Origin: Hymenopus coronatus
Taxonomy: Eukaryota; Arthropoda; Insecta; Mantodea; Hymenopodidae
Direction: 5' to 3'
Length of the DNA stretch: 64,000 bases
Assembly: GCA_030762935.1 (NCBI GenBank)
Contig: CM060900.1
Location: 111,318,620 to 111,382,619 of the forward strand
Below, piece by piece: positions 1 to 10,686 of this stretch. Below the pieces are notes generated by a model. The model did no database searches. It saw only the letters and a list, made by a program, of their open reading frames with translations, and had not been told where the DNA came from. The translations under genes and the position numbers were made by a program. How positions within the stretch are numbered: the stretch's first letter is position 1; every line of letters begins with the position of its first letter.

Positions 1-168
1 GTCTAATGTATTCCCTAATTTCCCTTGTATCTACAAGGAAATAAGCAATAACACCATTTCTGGTAATTTTTTTGTCGATTGTATGAAATAGATATGTGAA
101 TAAGGTTTGAAAGAATTGTTTTTTGCAGAATAGGTAGAAAAATTAATGTGAATGGCGCACATCAGGTA
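1..168 (-). mobile_element. XR repeat, left-end fragment cut by the window edge
   Basis: The stretch ends with the reverse complement of the XR left terminus: GTGAATGGCGCACATCAG follows GGTAGAAAAATTAATG, as in the copy ending near 10686. Only about 170 bases of the left part lie in the window; the rest is beyond base 1. Confidence 0.75.
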
Positions 169-769
169 CTTTTCATGCCATTACATCAATAACAAAAACG
201 TGTTTTCAGCGCATAGACTTCTAATTTAAACTTAACTGACACATTAAAGCGAGATTAAAATTACGAAAACAACACATAATTATATAACAATACGTTTTGA
301 GTAAGAGCATAGCTGGAAATTAACCACACGCAAGCTTAATCTTAAAGGCTCCTTTTCTCGCTTTCATTATTTCGCAGGCAACGGTAATAAATAACCTCAA
401 GACAGCCTTTTCCTGTGCACTTATACATTAGTGCCTCGAAAATTGCTTATGCAATATCATGCATACAAACTTTTTTCTGTGGAGCCGTTTATGTTTAACG
501 GAGGATAAATATAGCCATCCCATTTGTTACGTAGCCAACTGTGCCCGGGTTCGATGACCATATTTCTTTTTGCATTTATCGATTTATAGGAATTAAGAAA
601 ATAAAATTCCGATTGTGCCTATATTTATAACATACTTGATGCTTGTAATGTGCTTTAAATGTTATCTAGAGCATGTTCCTTAATTCTTTATTGATTCAGA
701 CATTTATTCCACCGGTAGCATAGTCATAGTCAAGACAATTTATGACATGAAGGTTAATATACAATTAAC
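169..769. other. unassigned AT-rich DNA
   Basis: No reading frame, RNA or recognised repeat. A short CCCGGGTTCGATGACCA near 545-561 resembles a tRNA B box but has no partner A box or SINE body. Confidence 0.4.
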
Positions 770-1095
770 AGAACGAGGTGGCATCGCGGTAGCTGTGCGA
801 CTAGCATTCAGGAGGTCACTGGTTCGATCTACATCAATCGCGCACTTTGAGTTGGGGTTTCTCGTGGTTCCCAATTGTCAACTAAGCAAATGTCATTTCT
901 TGCTGTTTGTGGCGTGTGGCTGTGCTGGCAGGCGGCGCACTGATATATGCGCTGTTCTCGAAGATGGGGCGGAGCTGTGGTAGTTGTCCTCGCCGGGGCA
1001 CGAACGGTTTTGCTTGCCGATACTCGGGACCCTTCCTCCTGGGTAGCTCGCAATAGATATTCATATGTATCCCCCGGCGTTGTCTAACCTTTATC
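770..1095 (+). mobile_element. SINE-E, tRNA-headed SINE (single copy here)
   Basis: A tRNA-like head opens with GAGGTGGCATCGCGGTAGC and has a B-box-like ACTGGTTCGATC about 50 bases later. The body is much more GC-rich than its surroundings and ends near CCCCCGGCGTTGTC, before an AT-rich stretch. Such a head plus a short GC-rich body is the standard layout of a Pol III SINE. No second copy was found, so the family is inferred from structure alone. Open frames over it, up to 78 residues, have no protein features. Confidence 0.55.
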
Positions 1096-2572
1096 CTTTA
1101 CCTTTACATTTAATAAACCTAACATTGCGCCTCGAAGTTGGTATTAGTAAATTCATCCAAATTATATAAGTTATTCTTTTATGTTTATTCTTAAATTGTC
1201 CTTTATTCAGTTCTCTCATATGGAGAGGCAGCTATTGTAAGCTATAGTACTGATTACAAAACTATCTTCATTCTAATGAATAGCACGCGCAATTTTGCAA
1301 TATTTCTGATAATTAGGATATGCAGAGTCAGTTAAAAAAAACTTCGATATGCTGATTTGTTAAGGAATTATTAAAACAGTTCCTTCCATATTCATGGCTC
1401 CATCTGGTACTAGCAAAAACGTTGATTACCATAGCCTTTTATAGCATTGGCAGATGTGCACTGGAGACCCGCATCCAAGACAGCTTTAGATTCGTTGAGA
1501 AAGCAATCAGTTAAGTTTTATTAAGTGTTTTTCTGTAGAATGAAAAAATAAAACCGGAATGAAAAAGTAGTGAGTAGAAATGTAATTGTTTTTTACTTGG
1601 ATAGTAACATTTCATAACGCGGTGACATCGATCTTATAGCCCATATCAGAGCAGCAATAAGGGATGCCGAATATTGATGGTGCGGATCCTGACCATGGAA
1701 CTGAGTTTTTTATCCTAATTCCAGCTTTCTCAACTATTTTAAGTAATGCGTGATTGCGATTATTTTTGCGCTTCTCTTTCATTTTACGTGTTTCATTGTG
1801 ATCACTCAGCTCCTTACCAAACTGGTATTCCCGTTCATAGTATTTCCTCCACTAGTTTTACACTGTTCTTGGAGGTACTCCTTGCAGTGCTAATGTTGGT
1901 TCAATCAGGGAAATTATTTTTTCTCCAGTTATGCTTGTCTTAATCACCTTTTCTTCGTTCCTAAGTCGAAAAGCGCCCTATGTTCATTGGTTTTAGTTTG
2001 AGTGCCAGCCTTTGGGCATAGAACCAATAGGAAACGGATACATTTGGCGAGTGTCTTCCAGCCACTCAGGTAAAATGCTTCGATGTTACACTATATTCAC
2101 CGCACATTTTGATCAAAGCAATAAGGATTTTGCAGAAACAGGAGGTATGGAACATAAGTGATGGGGGATTTGCCCGCATTAAATATATACATAAGTAAAT
2201 AAATAAAAGAACAATAATCGGCAGTTGTTTTGCTCCCGATATTTTGGTGTACAAATTGCCTAATATTCTTATGGACATATAATAATAATTGTGATATACA
2301 GACAGATTTTACACTATTACTGTTGCTGAGCAGTGGATTAGACGTGAAATAATTGAAAATGTAGCATAAAATTCGTATTCCCATATTTGGAAATAAAATT
2401 ATTCTAATATTTCTACAATTCCCGTAAATCACAAGCCTAAAGATGAAAAGATTCCAAACAATACAAAGTGTATTTTCATTATATATCGGCGTGATACTTT
2501 CTAATAAGTTGTTCTTAATAAATATACAACTTTAAATAGCTCCTTACAGAGATTGCTGCAACAAAGGCGTTG
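1096..2572. other. unassigned AT-rich DNA
   Basis: Nothing recognised. Frames of 65-111 residues at 1746-1943 and 2066-2432 are low-complexity translations of AT-rich DNA without domain motifs or a repeat relationship. Confidence 0.4.
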
Positions 2573-2690
2573 GTCAAGCCTAACAAAGCAGCTCTTGAGC
2601 AAAATTCAGCGGTCCTTCATGCCTAAAATAGAATGGGACGCTGAAAACCGTAGCAGTTAAAGAGGGTTCATAAATAAAAATAAATTTCAT
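2573..2690 (+). mobile_element. SINE-N, 3' part only
   Basis: From AAGCCTAACAAAGCAGCTC through AATAGAATGGGACGCTGA to AGTTAAAGAGGGTTCATAAA, this matches the last 115 bases of the copies ending near 28520, 35900 and 40525. The tRNA-like head and core are missing, so it is 5' truncated. The end runs into AAATAAAAATAAA. Confidence 0.75.
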
Positions 2691-2754
2691 TTCTGACCTA
2701 GATGTTAAAGATTAGGAAGTCACCACTTCTGTCATAGGTATTTTGTAAGAACGT

Positions 2755-3150
2755 AACCTCCAGGAGGGAGATATAAATGAGCCGCATGGGGGCTTTCCAG
2801 CCAGGAATAATTCGCTGTGCTGTTCGTGGCAGGTCTTTGATATTTCCAGAGTGCTGCTCTGCGCACTTAGGGTTGCACTAGTGCCCACCGATAAGGGTTA
2901 GCGTGGTCCGCGAAGATGTGCACAACCCTCGGACATCCGTTTTGGAATCGCAGCAGGTCCTCTGAGAAAGCAGTAATATTGAAAGTACGAGACGAAAGGA
3001 AATTTTTGGAAATTTCAACCCGAAATCCGCCAAGATAAATGGATAAAGGCTATTTAAAAGGTTTCAACCACGTTGACCACCATCGCGATTGAACCCAAGA
3101 TCTTCCGAATGTAAGCCTTAGATCTCGCCGCATGAGTCATTCCACTCGAT
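2755..3150 (-). mobile_element. possible SINE-like element, minus strand
   Basis: GC-rich block among AT-rich DNA. On the minus strand a B-box-like TTGGGTTCAATCGCG lies at the high-coordinate end (about 3090-3105), where a tRNA-like head would be expected. There is no second copy in the window and no clear A box, so this could be a worn SINE or unrelated DNA. Confidence 0.3.
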
Positions 3151-3593
3151 TTATTTAAATACAGACACCGTGCATATTTTATACTTGTCGATGGATCGTG
3201 CACATTGATGCTTGGAAAACAGTATATCACTGATGAAAACGCAATGCGTGTGTGTCGCGTTTATTGCAGATCAGAATATAGCCTGGCAGCGTTGCACATA
3301 CTGTCGTGAGTTTTTGTCAAAACCCTGAGGGATTGTCAAAATATGTACCGTAGTAAAAAGTCTTGTGGTCAGAATCTAAAGAGTGTACTTGCTTAAGAGA
3401 GTAACGAAGTGTGGGGAGTATGAAAATACACGTATCAATAGTGTATATACTTCTCGCTAAAGTTAGACAATCTCGGCATCAGTGGAATGGGACATCTTGC
3501 CGATAGGGTTCATCTTACTGCTGAAGAACGTGCAAGAAAGACTCGGATGATTGCACAGAAATGTATATTTTAACCGTTTCTCTCATGTACGTG
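3151..3593. other. unassigned DNA
   Basis: No gene or repeat seen. The right end passes into the short GTGTGTGTG run that forms the tail of the SINE-G copy. Confidence 0.4.
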
Positions 3594-4094
3594 TGTGTGA
3601 TGTCGGAGGGGATTCCGCACTGCAGCCATTGCTACGTCAGACCCCACTATGATAGGATGAGATGAGGGTAATTTCAAAGGGCGGCCGAAACCGGATGGTG
3701 GGGGAAGAGCCACCGTGGAGGGTCCCTAACGTATTCCAAGCATTTCATCTCGACACGGGGAGCGCTAGGAATCTCGCTCCCCAGTCTGACCAAATCCATG
3801 AGTCTGCAGACATCTTCCAACGCCATCCCACCGCCGACAGCTGTATATCCAGAATGCAGTCGCCACCACAGAAGGGCACCACCACCACCGTTCTCGCCGA
3901 CACTTCCAAGCCTGAAAGAGACCGGTGGGATGAAATAGAGATGAAATAAAGGGACAGAAGTTCAGGGGAACGAACACACCTCCCCACCCGGGAAAGCCCC
4001 GAAAAAATCATGGGTCAGAGAGATTGGGGTCCGGAATCGATCACACGACCCACCCGAATGTCAGTCTAAGACGAAACGCCTGAGCCAACTCAAA
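3594..4094 (-). mobile_element. SINE-G, about 500 bp
   Basis: Read on the minus strand it runs from GGCTCAGGCGTTTCGTCT (head, about 4085) through a GTCGGCGAGAACGGTGG-type centre to GCAGTGCGGAATCCCCTCC, then a short (AC) tail. The order matches the copies at 8077, 24388 and 50436. The first bases of the head are changed: GAGTTGGCTCAGG instead of GAGCCAGGTGGCTCAGG. Frames of 95 and 88 residues on its two strands are translations of the SINE. Confidence 0.85.
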
Positions 4095-4418
4095 ACGTTT
4101 TCAGTGATTATGTTCAAATGTGTTGGATGCTTCTCAAGATTGACTCGTTCTTCTAAAGTGTTATTGTTATACTTAAAAGTAATATTTTGCAAAATATTAA
4201 TAAAGCGCCTTAAACAATAAGCAAATATTTTGAAATATAAATATTTTTGGTTCAGTTTAATATTATTAGACTTAGAAACTTAAATGCTTACTTAGACGTT
4301 TCAAATATATCGTTGTGTGCTGAGACGAAAATAATCAGCTATACGGATTGCTCAAATGCATTCTTTTATGTTTGGGTTTGTGTTGAAAAACAAAATATCA
4401 CACTGTAACATAAAAAGG
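4095..4418. other. unassigned AT-rich DNA
   Basis: Very AT-rich spacer between SINE-G and an XR copy; nothing recognised. Confidence 0.4.
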
Positions 4419-5238
4419 TCTGAAGTGTTCCATTCACATTACTTTCTCTATCTGTTCTGCAAGCAAACTATTCTGCAAAATATTTTTTTAGCTACATAAT
4501 GCTAATCAAGACAAACATTAGCGAAAGTTGACTTGCTGCTTGCTTCCTCGTAAGCAGACGGGAAATAAGGGAATACACTAGTTTAAATCAATAGTCATCT
4601 CTTTTAAAATCCGGGCGCTATTTGAAACAATTGAAATGCGATTCTCTATATGACTAGAAATAGAACAAAAGAGACATGAAATGAAAGATGACTTACCGTT
4701 TAAGAAGTTAAGTAGTTCAAAGGTGAACGAATAACCTAGGATATCTCGGAAACTCTACAACAAAGATGTATATTACATAAATTGTGTGTTTTAACGAAAT
4801 CTATATTTTTGTGTATAGTAAGTTTATGTGTATCTCTTACGATTCACTAGGTATTCAAAATTCATCCCAAACGAAGAGGTCTTCAGAAGCTATTCCCCGA
4901 AAATTCTACATATACCTTTCGTTTGTCATGAGAATATACTAAAGATGCTATGGTATTTTAATAACTGTACCCATTTTTGAGGAAATATTCGAAAAACTTT
5001 CCATGTAAAGGGTAGTTGGGGGATGTTCGTGTCGCATCCTTGGAGGATATTGAGCTACCCGACTTTTCGTTTTTGAGTTTGGCTGATCTTTTTCTAAAAA
5101 TGTTTTTTTCTTGGATTCAGAGCGTTTCAAAACATGTGTTTCCTGTAAAATCTCGGGACCAAGTTTTCGGATGGAATACAATACCTTCTCTACCTACTAT
5201 GTACTCCATTGTACAAACGTGGTCGAGAAAGTGAAAAT
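4419..5238 (+). mobile_element. XR repeat, near full length
   Basis: Starts TCTGAAGTGTTCCATTCACA and ends TCGAGAAAGTGAAAA. Internal landmarks are in the family order: GCTAATCAAGACAAACATTAGC, the GAGGTCTTCAGAAGCTATTC block, GGGTAGTTGGGGGATG and GTGTTTCCTGTAAAATCTCGGG. It is diverged but uninterrupted. Frames over it on both strands share amino-acid fragments with frames over other XR copies only because the DNA is repeated. Confidence 0.85.
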
Positions 5239-5624
5239 AAATTTGTGTGTTTCCGTTAGTAGCCTGATTATACTTCCCAAGCCGCAGTAAATATAACAAA
5301 AATGATCTTAAAAATATCAAAACGTAATCTGAATTAATTACCTGAGAATGTGTAGCTAAAATGGCTAAATTTTTAAAATTATTTGCTAATCATTTATGTA
5401 CTTCATGAATTTTCTGGAAATTAATGTTTTAGGTAGACAGGTTAAAACATTTGAATATAGCCTATTTTGAGAGATCAAGTGCATCATGATTTATGTTCCG
5501 CGCACTTACCAGTTACCTTAAAGTTTGTTACAAAAGGATAAGACAGATTCCATAACGGCACTGCGATGCTAGCTGAGAATCTTAATACTTGCTTACGATC
5601 TGAGTCTTCAAAATTACTTGAAAT
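5239..5624. other. unassigned AT-rich DNA
   Basis: No gene, repeat or RNA recognised between the XR copy and SINE-H. Confidence 0.4.
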
Positions 5625-5942
5625 ATACTTGTCGCGGTTGCTTACCAAGCCGGAGGCCCGGGCTCGATTCCCGGTACTGGCATGTGGATTTTCTCCCGCG
5701 GGAGACCTGGTCCTGGGTGCACTCAGCCTCGTGAGGTTACTGGAGGGGGGATAATTTAGGAAAAAGTGATGGCTTCAGGTTGTCGACCGCCTTAAATGCC
5801 GGGAGGGACTCGGGGCGCTAAGCACGTCCTCCAGTGCTGCACCCCATCCATGACGCCTGCAATGGGCAGAGATGGGGACGCAGCGATCTGGCGTCAAGCC
5901 TTGGCCCAACTTCGGCCGTTGTGCCAGGGAGTTAAGTTTTTA
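5625..5942 (+). mobile_element. SINE-H, GC-rich tRNA-headed SINE (single copy here)
   Basis: The head carries GCGGTTGCTTACCAAGCCGG and a B-box-like GGGCTCGATTCCCGG, then a GC-rich body with CTGGGTGCACTCAGCCTCG, GGGGCGCTAAGCACGTCC and GGCCGTTGTGCCAGG, ending at GAGTTAAGTTTTTATT. The abrupt composition change at both ends and the tRNA-like head support a SINE. No second copy lies in the window. A 62-residue frame at its left end is a by-product. Confidence 0.65.
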
Positions 5943-6047
5943 TTACAAAGTTAGCTGGAGCTGTTGACTTCGAGATGAATTGCTCAAACATGAATACCTC
6001 GGCCTAAGATATTTACGGTGAACATCGCAAAAGAATATGTTGAGTAA

Positions 6048-6269
6048 ATGTTTAACCTGTTACAAATATCTAACATTAGAGAAAAAAAATTAAGCTACAT
6101 CTCACACTTGTCCTTTGCAAATGACATACTTCTGGCAGCAAAAACAAAAGAGAGGTTACAGCAAAGAGTAAATATTTGGGTTAGTGAACCAGTGGAAAGC
6201 GATGTGATTATAGAGGAAGAAAAACAAGAATGCAAGTACAACATCATGGTCTTGGATGGCTGCCATTAA
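6048..6269 (+). pseudogene. non-LTR retrotransposon reverse-transcriptase fragment
   Basis: The 73-residue frame contains KLSYISHLSFANDILLAA at residues 14-31, followed by KTKERLQQRVNIW. This is the layout around the catalytic FADD/YADD box of LINE reverse transcriptases: an I-x-H-L-x-F lead, the acidic box, then a helix rich in K, E, L and Q. The box reads FAND (6114-6125), so one catalytic Asp is lost. Only this core is present; no upstream fingers/palm, endonuclease or downstream domain is readable, and the frame degenerates after about residue 50. Clade is uncertain, RTE/CR1/Jockey-like by feel only. It lies 100 bases after SINE-H with no visible link. It is a dead fragment. Confidence 0.65.
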
Positions 6270-6280
6270 AACTTGTAGGA

Positions 6281-6604
6281 ATATCCTGATACTTATAAGT
6301 GCTGAGAAAGACCCAGATGGTAAATTAGACTATAAAAATAGATTTAAGGAGAGTTGTCAATTATATTGGTCAACATTTTTATTTTATATTTTCGTTTTAT
6401 ATTGTTCTCTGGTATTTAAATAACTTGTCCCCAAAGTTTTACGTAGAAATGTCATTAGTAAATTTCTACAATTTAATAAAGCTCTCAAATTGCTCGCACC
6501 GGTATCGACAGATATGTTACTGTTGGTAGTGATTTTTGCTACAGAAAAAATTGGAGGCGTTTTTTATTGTTTGATTTATATCCCACGTTTAACAACATGG
6601 TCCA
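6281..6604. other. unassigned AT-rich DNA
   Basis: Follows the reverse-transcriptase relic. I could not extend the LINE reading frame into it and see no repeat. Confidence 0.4.
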
Positions 6605-6872
6605 ATCGGCGGCATTTCCCGAGGCGGTGGCGTCGGCGGCACGACAAAATCACGACTTGCGGACGCAAAATGGCGGAAAATTTGCCCAGGAACCTTCTTC
6701 TTTCAAGGTATGGGGTTCTTCTATGTGCAAATAAACATTACACGAGACTACTGGCTTTACTTCCCTTCCGAACAAAGCCGCGCTAAGGATTTTGACGTCC
6801 AAAAAATCTATCACCTTCCGCCAGGTTTGAACCTGCAATTTTGGGTCTTAGAAACTACCTGCAATGGTTTTA
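6605..6872 (-). mobile_element. SINE-N2
   Basis: On the minus strand: a B-box-like TTGCAGGTTCAAACCTGGCGG, then AGGTGATAGATTTTTTGGACG, TTCGGAAGGGAAGTAAAGCC, GTGTAATGTTTATTTGCACAT, AGAAGGTTCCTGGGCAAA and CGCCATTTTGCGTCCGC. The copy at 63080-63320 has the same order. The layout parallels SINE-N: head, GGACGATGGATTTTTT, TTCCTTCGGAAGGGAAGTGA, a GTA-ATTT-GCACGTAAA core. N2 therefore looks like a sister family with a different tail. Confidence 0.75.
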
Positions 6873-6904
6873 ACTCGTGTACTGGTCATTACGTTTTCTA
6901 TGTG

Positions 6905-7055
6905 TGTTTAATTTTAGTCATTAGATCCCACACATTCCCACTCGTATTCATACTTCCATACTGTGGGCTAGAGAAAAATCCCTACCCCCTTGCCGGGAAT
7001 CGAACCCGGGACCTCTCGCACAGTAGGCAGGCAATCTATCGACTGAGCTAAGGGG
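6905..7055 (-). mobile_element. SINE-S, tRNA-headed
   Basis: The minus strand from 7055 to 6986 is a 70-base tRNA-like head: CCCCTTAGCTCAGTCGATAG, B box GGGTTCGATTCCC, and a closing CAAGGGG that pairs with the 5' end at six of seven positions. The anticodon arm does not form five pairs, so this is not a working tRNA. The tail AGTATGGAAGTATGAATACG also follows the heads at 17688 and 51850, which makes this one family. Confidence 0.75.
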
Positions 7056-7058
7056 TGA

Positions 7059-7800
7059 GGCATTATTTTTATGTCTAAATGGTGCACCAGCGGTCGGCAT
7101 CTTTCTGAACAAGGCCATGTTGAATCTCGGTATTCATATGAAAGTTTCTAAACATTTTATATTCTCATGTGAACTTAAACGTTCCCCTTTGTTATCCGCA
7201 AGTCAATTTTTTCAAAACGTGTGTACACACGTTTCAAAAATATGTATACGGTTTCATGAAACTTTGCAAAATTATATAGCTATACAAAAGCTTTTATTCC
7301 ATGTAAGGTAGTATTAATAGTGTTAAATTCCCTAAATTGCAGCAATGCACGCTGGTGGAAAGAAATAGAAATTTTGGAGTAATATTTTTATAAATATAAA
7401 ATAAACAAATATTCAGATAAACGTATTACAATAAAATAGATTGTAATATGCAAATAAATATCTTTGAAGTTGAAGTTCTACATAATGGAACATTTAGCTT
7501 TGAAGAAATTACTATTTGGTTTTGTAAAACATATTTGTTAAATTTTATTGAAACCATAATTGTAAATTTTTCTTGTAATCTTTGTACATACATACTATAC
7601 GGGTATAAAACATAACACACATTTCATAAGGTTGTGATAAAAAGTAACGGAGTTGTGATATTTTTTTGTAATATACGCTTTATTTGATATCCGCTCAACA
7701 AAAATATGGTGCGCATCAGGGATGGTGAAAGGGCGAGCTACAACTAACTACATTTTAACTCCTTTTGTCTCGTCTCCGCAGAACAGTTTCTCTCTTACTG
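7059..7800. other. unassigned AT-rich DNA
   Basis: Extremely AT-rich around 7300-7600. No gene-like frame or repeat relationship. It ends in the pyrimidine run TCTCTCTTACTGTCTCTCTC before the CA microsatellite. Confidence 0.4.
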
Positions 7801-7809
7801 TCTCTCTCG

Positions 7810-7811
<2 letters not shown>

Positions 7812-7865
<54 letters not shown>
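7812..7865 (+). repeat. (CA)27 microsatellite
   Basis: Uninterrupted CA dinucleotides for 54 bases, preceded by TC-rich sequence and followed by a few degenerate TTCA/CTCA units. A 129-residue frame running through it is an artefact with a Thr-His run. Confidence 0.97.
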
Positions 7866-7866
<1 letters not shown>

Positions 7867-8076
7867 TCATTCACTCACTCACTCAAATTCTCTTTCTCTC
7901 TTTAACCCCCCTCCTCGCCTCTCTCTTTTCTATTTATAGTTTACGTGCTGCTAGGTTTCTAATTCTGGAATTCGGGGAAGAAAAACACGATGTAAAAAGT
8001 CATATTTTTGATAAAATACAGAATTTTCAGGCATTCCTTAAAATAAAGCACATCAAAGTATGGTTGTATAAAAATG

Positions 8077-8605
8077 CACCGGACCAGGTGGCTCAGGCGT
8101 TTCGTCTGTGACTGCCATTCGAGAGGTCGTAGGATCGGTTCCCAGTGGTCGATCTCCTGACCCATGAGTTTTTGGGGGTTTTCCCGGGTCACTAGACGAA
8201 TGCTGGGAAGGATTCTTCATTCCTCGAACTTTCAGTCCCTTCATTTCATTTCATTTCAAATCAATCGGTCTCTTTCAGGGTTGTAAACGTCGAAGAGGAC
8301 TGCAGCAAAGGCGCCATTTCGTGGAGGTGACTGCGTTCTGGAAATATAGCTCTTGCTGGCGATGGCATTGGCGGTTGTCTGCGAACAAAGGTGGTCTATC
8401 GGAAATGAGCGGTGGGCTCCTTTTGCTCCCCGCGTCGAGATGAACTGCTTTTGAACTGCTAGGGTCTCTCCACGGCGGATCTCTCCCTGTCCGGATGTCG
8501 ACCTCCCTCTGAAATTGCACTGATCTCATACTGCCTCCAGGGGTCTGACGTACAATAAGCACACGGCTGCACTGTGGAATACCCCTCAGTAACGCGCGCG
8601 CGCAC
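8077..8605 (+). mobile_element. SINE-G with target-site duplication
   Basis: Starts CACCGGACCAGGTGGCTCAG and has a B-box-like GGATCGGTTCCC. It continues with GGGTTTTCCCGGGTCACTAG, an ATTTC pentamer run, GGTCTCTTTCAGGGTTGTAA, GTGGAGGTGACTGCGTTCTG and GATGAACTGCTTTTGAACTG. It ends GGAATACCCCTCAGTAACG plus a (GC)n/CAC tail. TATAAAAATG at 8067-8076 and TATAAAAGTG at 8606-8615 flank it and fit a 10-base target duplication. It is the clearest full-length copy in the window. Frames over it on both strands, 77-95 residues, are not genes. Confidence 0.88.
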
Positions 8606-8639
8606 TATAAAAGTGTTTCACATCCTGGGTAATTTCTAT

Positions 8640-8735
8640 TCCGTCACTACAGCCAATGAGAGGTGCTAGTCGCGTAGCATTTAAGAGATACGGGGCAAAT
8701 TTATGTGGAGCAGACCTTAGATATCTACTAACAAA
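8640..8735 (+). repeat. dispersed 90-bp repeat R8, copy 1
   Basis: The stretch CCAATGAGAGGTGCTAGTCG through ATACGGGGCAAATTTATGTG and CAGACCTTAGATAT matches 40822-40912 in the same order and strand. No terminal structure is visible, so both are probably fragments of one unidentified interspersed element. Confidence 0.6.
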
Positions 8736-8965
8736 GAATTATTCCATCTGTAGCATATTGCACTGAAGCCTGAGCGTGAACAAACTTCCATTAGTCGAAA
8801 GTGAAGTAGCAATATCTGAGGATAGGATCTCTTTTACTGGTGGCAGTTTGGATATCACAGCTGCACCCAAATCCACAGGCCTCTCATTTGGGTTCGGGTG
8901 TGTATGTTTCTTTTGGATAAATGCGAAACACGTCAAGCTTTGAATCCAAGATATATTTTTGAAGC

Positions 8966-9798
8966 ACTTTTTACTTTGATAACACGTATGTGCAATATAA
9001 ATAGTAGGTAAAGAAGGTCTTGTATTATTTAAAAAAATTCGATAAGAATATTTCACCCGAAATGATATTTTGTGGTCCCCTGAATTCATAAAAATACTTT
9101 TTAAAAAATGTTCAATGTGTTTATGTGTGTATATATGGACAACACAACACAAAACCAAAATTCTGTTAAATACCAAATTTAGTATATAAGTATAGTATCG
9201 ACACGAAGATTTTCAAAAAACCCCCACCTCAAGATACCCTTTACATGGAGAACTTTTTAAAATATTGTAATTCTCGAAAAAAGCGATTTTGATTAAAATA
9301 CCGTACATTAAATATATTTACATGACAAATAAGATGAATATCTTGAATTTTCTGGGAATACCCTGAGCAGACCTCTTTATTCCAAATGAATTTTGCATAG
9401 TTGGTAAACCATAAGAGATACAGAAACTTACAGCAATATCTATCGTTAAAACCAGAATTATGTCATATACATTTTTTTCTAAGGTTTGCCGTTTCCGAGA
9501 TATTCCTTGTTATTGGTTTCAGCTTTAAGCTAGGTACTTAAAATTTACTCAAACGGGAGGTCATCTCTGTTTTTCCCCTATCCAAGCAATGCGAATCGAA
9601 TTTAAATTGTTTCACATAGTGATCGGCTGTTTAAAAGATTGACTATTGCTTTAGCGTAGTCTATTACATTATTTCACTTCTACTTAGAAGGAACTAATAC
9701 AACCATTTCTGCTGATACTTATCATGGTTACCACGACACATAGAAAGGAATATTTTTTGTTGTAGAGGTTGTAGAGCAGGTCATATGTATGTAACACT
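8966..9798 (-). mobile_element. XR repeat, near full length, diverged right end
   Basis: Minus-strand copy. It begins at low coordinates with the reversed right terminus TTTTTACTTTGATAACACG, then GTAGGTAAAGAAGGTCTTGT. It passes AATTTTCTGGGAATACCCTG and CCGAGATATTCCTTGTTATTGG and ends TCATATGTATGTAACACTTC. Only about 16 bases separate it from the next XR copy, in the same orientation. Confidence 0.83.
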
Positions 9799-9814
9799 TC
9801 CGATTTATAAGCAG

Positions 9815-10686
9815 TTTTTCATTTTTCTAACATCTATACACTATGTACAATTTATGTAGTCGGTAGAGAGGATATTGTATTCCTTCGAAAACTTCGATAC
9901 TGAGATTTCATCGGAAATACGTGTTCTGAGGTCCCCTGAATCCATAAAGACATTTTTAGAAATAGACCCGTGTGTGTGCGCGCGCACGCTCGTTTTGTTG
10001 GCAGTAACGAAAATCCCGTTAAATACCATACTAGTATCCCCAAGTATGTGACACGAAGAATTTCAAGAATAATTGCTCACTACAAACTATGCATTCCATG
10101 GAAACATTTTCGGAAACGTTCGATTTTCTCAAAATGGTTCTATCGATTTTGATTATAATACCCTATATTAAAGATATTTACAATACCAATAAAATGTATA
10201 CCTTGTATTTCTTTGGCATAGCCTCTGAAATAATCATCTTATTCTAAGTGACTATTGAATAGTTGGTAAACCGTAAAAGATAGCTGAAACTTACTACACA
10301 AAAAATGGATATCTTGTCCAAGCTCAATTTTTGTCTTATATATTTTTTCTATGAAGCTATTTCCGAAATATTCATTATTGTTGTTATCACTTTTAAAATG
10401 CGTATACTTTTCTCAAACAGGAAGTCGTCCATGTTTTTGTTTTACTCCTGAGCCGTACAAAGAAGCGAATTTAAAGTGAATGGCATAGCGGAGCTTTTAA
10501 AAGATTTGACTATCGCTTTAGTCCAGTGTATTCCGTTAGACCTCTTCTATTTAATAAAGAATTAAATACTAATACCGTTATTATTGTGTATCTCGATTAG
10601 CATAAATTAGAGAGAAGAATACTTTTTGTAACACGCTTGTTTGCAGAACGGGTAGAGAAATTCATGTGAATGGAACACATCAGATT
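9815..10686 (-). mobile_element. XR repeat, near full length
   Basis: Reversed right terminus TTTTTCATTTTTCTAACATC; left terminus at high coordinates GAGAAATTCATGTGAATGGAACACATCAGA, which is a close match to the family start. The GTGTGTGTGCGCGCGCACG stretch at 9970-9988 replaces the family's ACACACACGGACC region. Confidence 0.85.

Noticed and set aside
2755..2780. AGGAGGGAGATATAAATG read as ribosome binding site plus start
   Set aside because: No open frame of note follows and the sequence context is eukaryotic.
6986..7055. tRNA gene on the minus strand
   Set aside because: Acceptor and T arms fit, anticodon arm does not; shares a tail with SINE-S.
7722..8111. 129-residue frame, the longest in the window
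   Set aside because: Runs through the (CA)n tract and into SINE-G; a composition artefact.
8739..9176. 145-residue minus-strand frame
   Set aside because: Half of it is translated XR repeat; similar amino-acid strings occur in other XR copies only because of DNA repetition.
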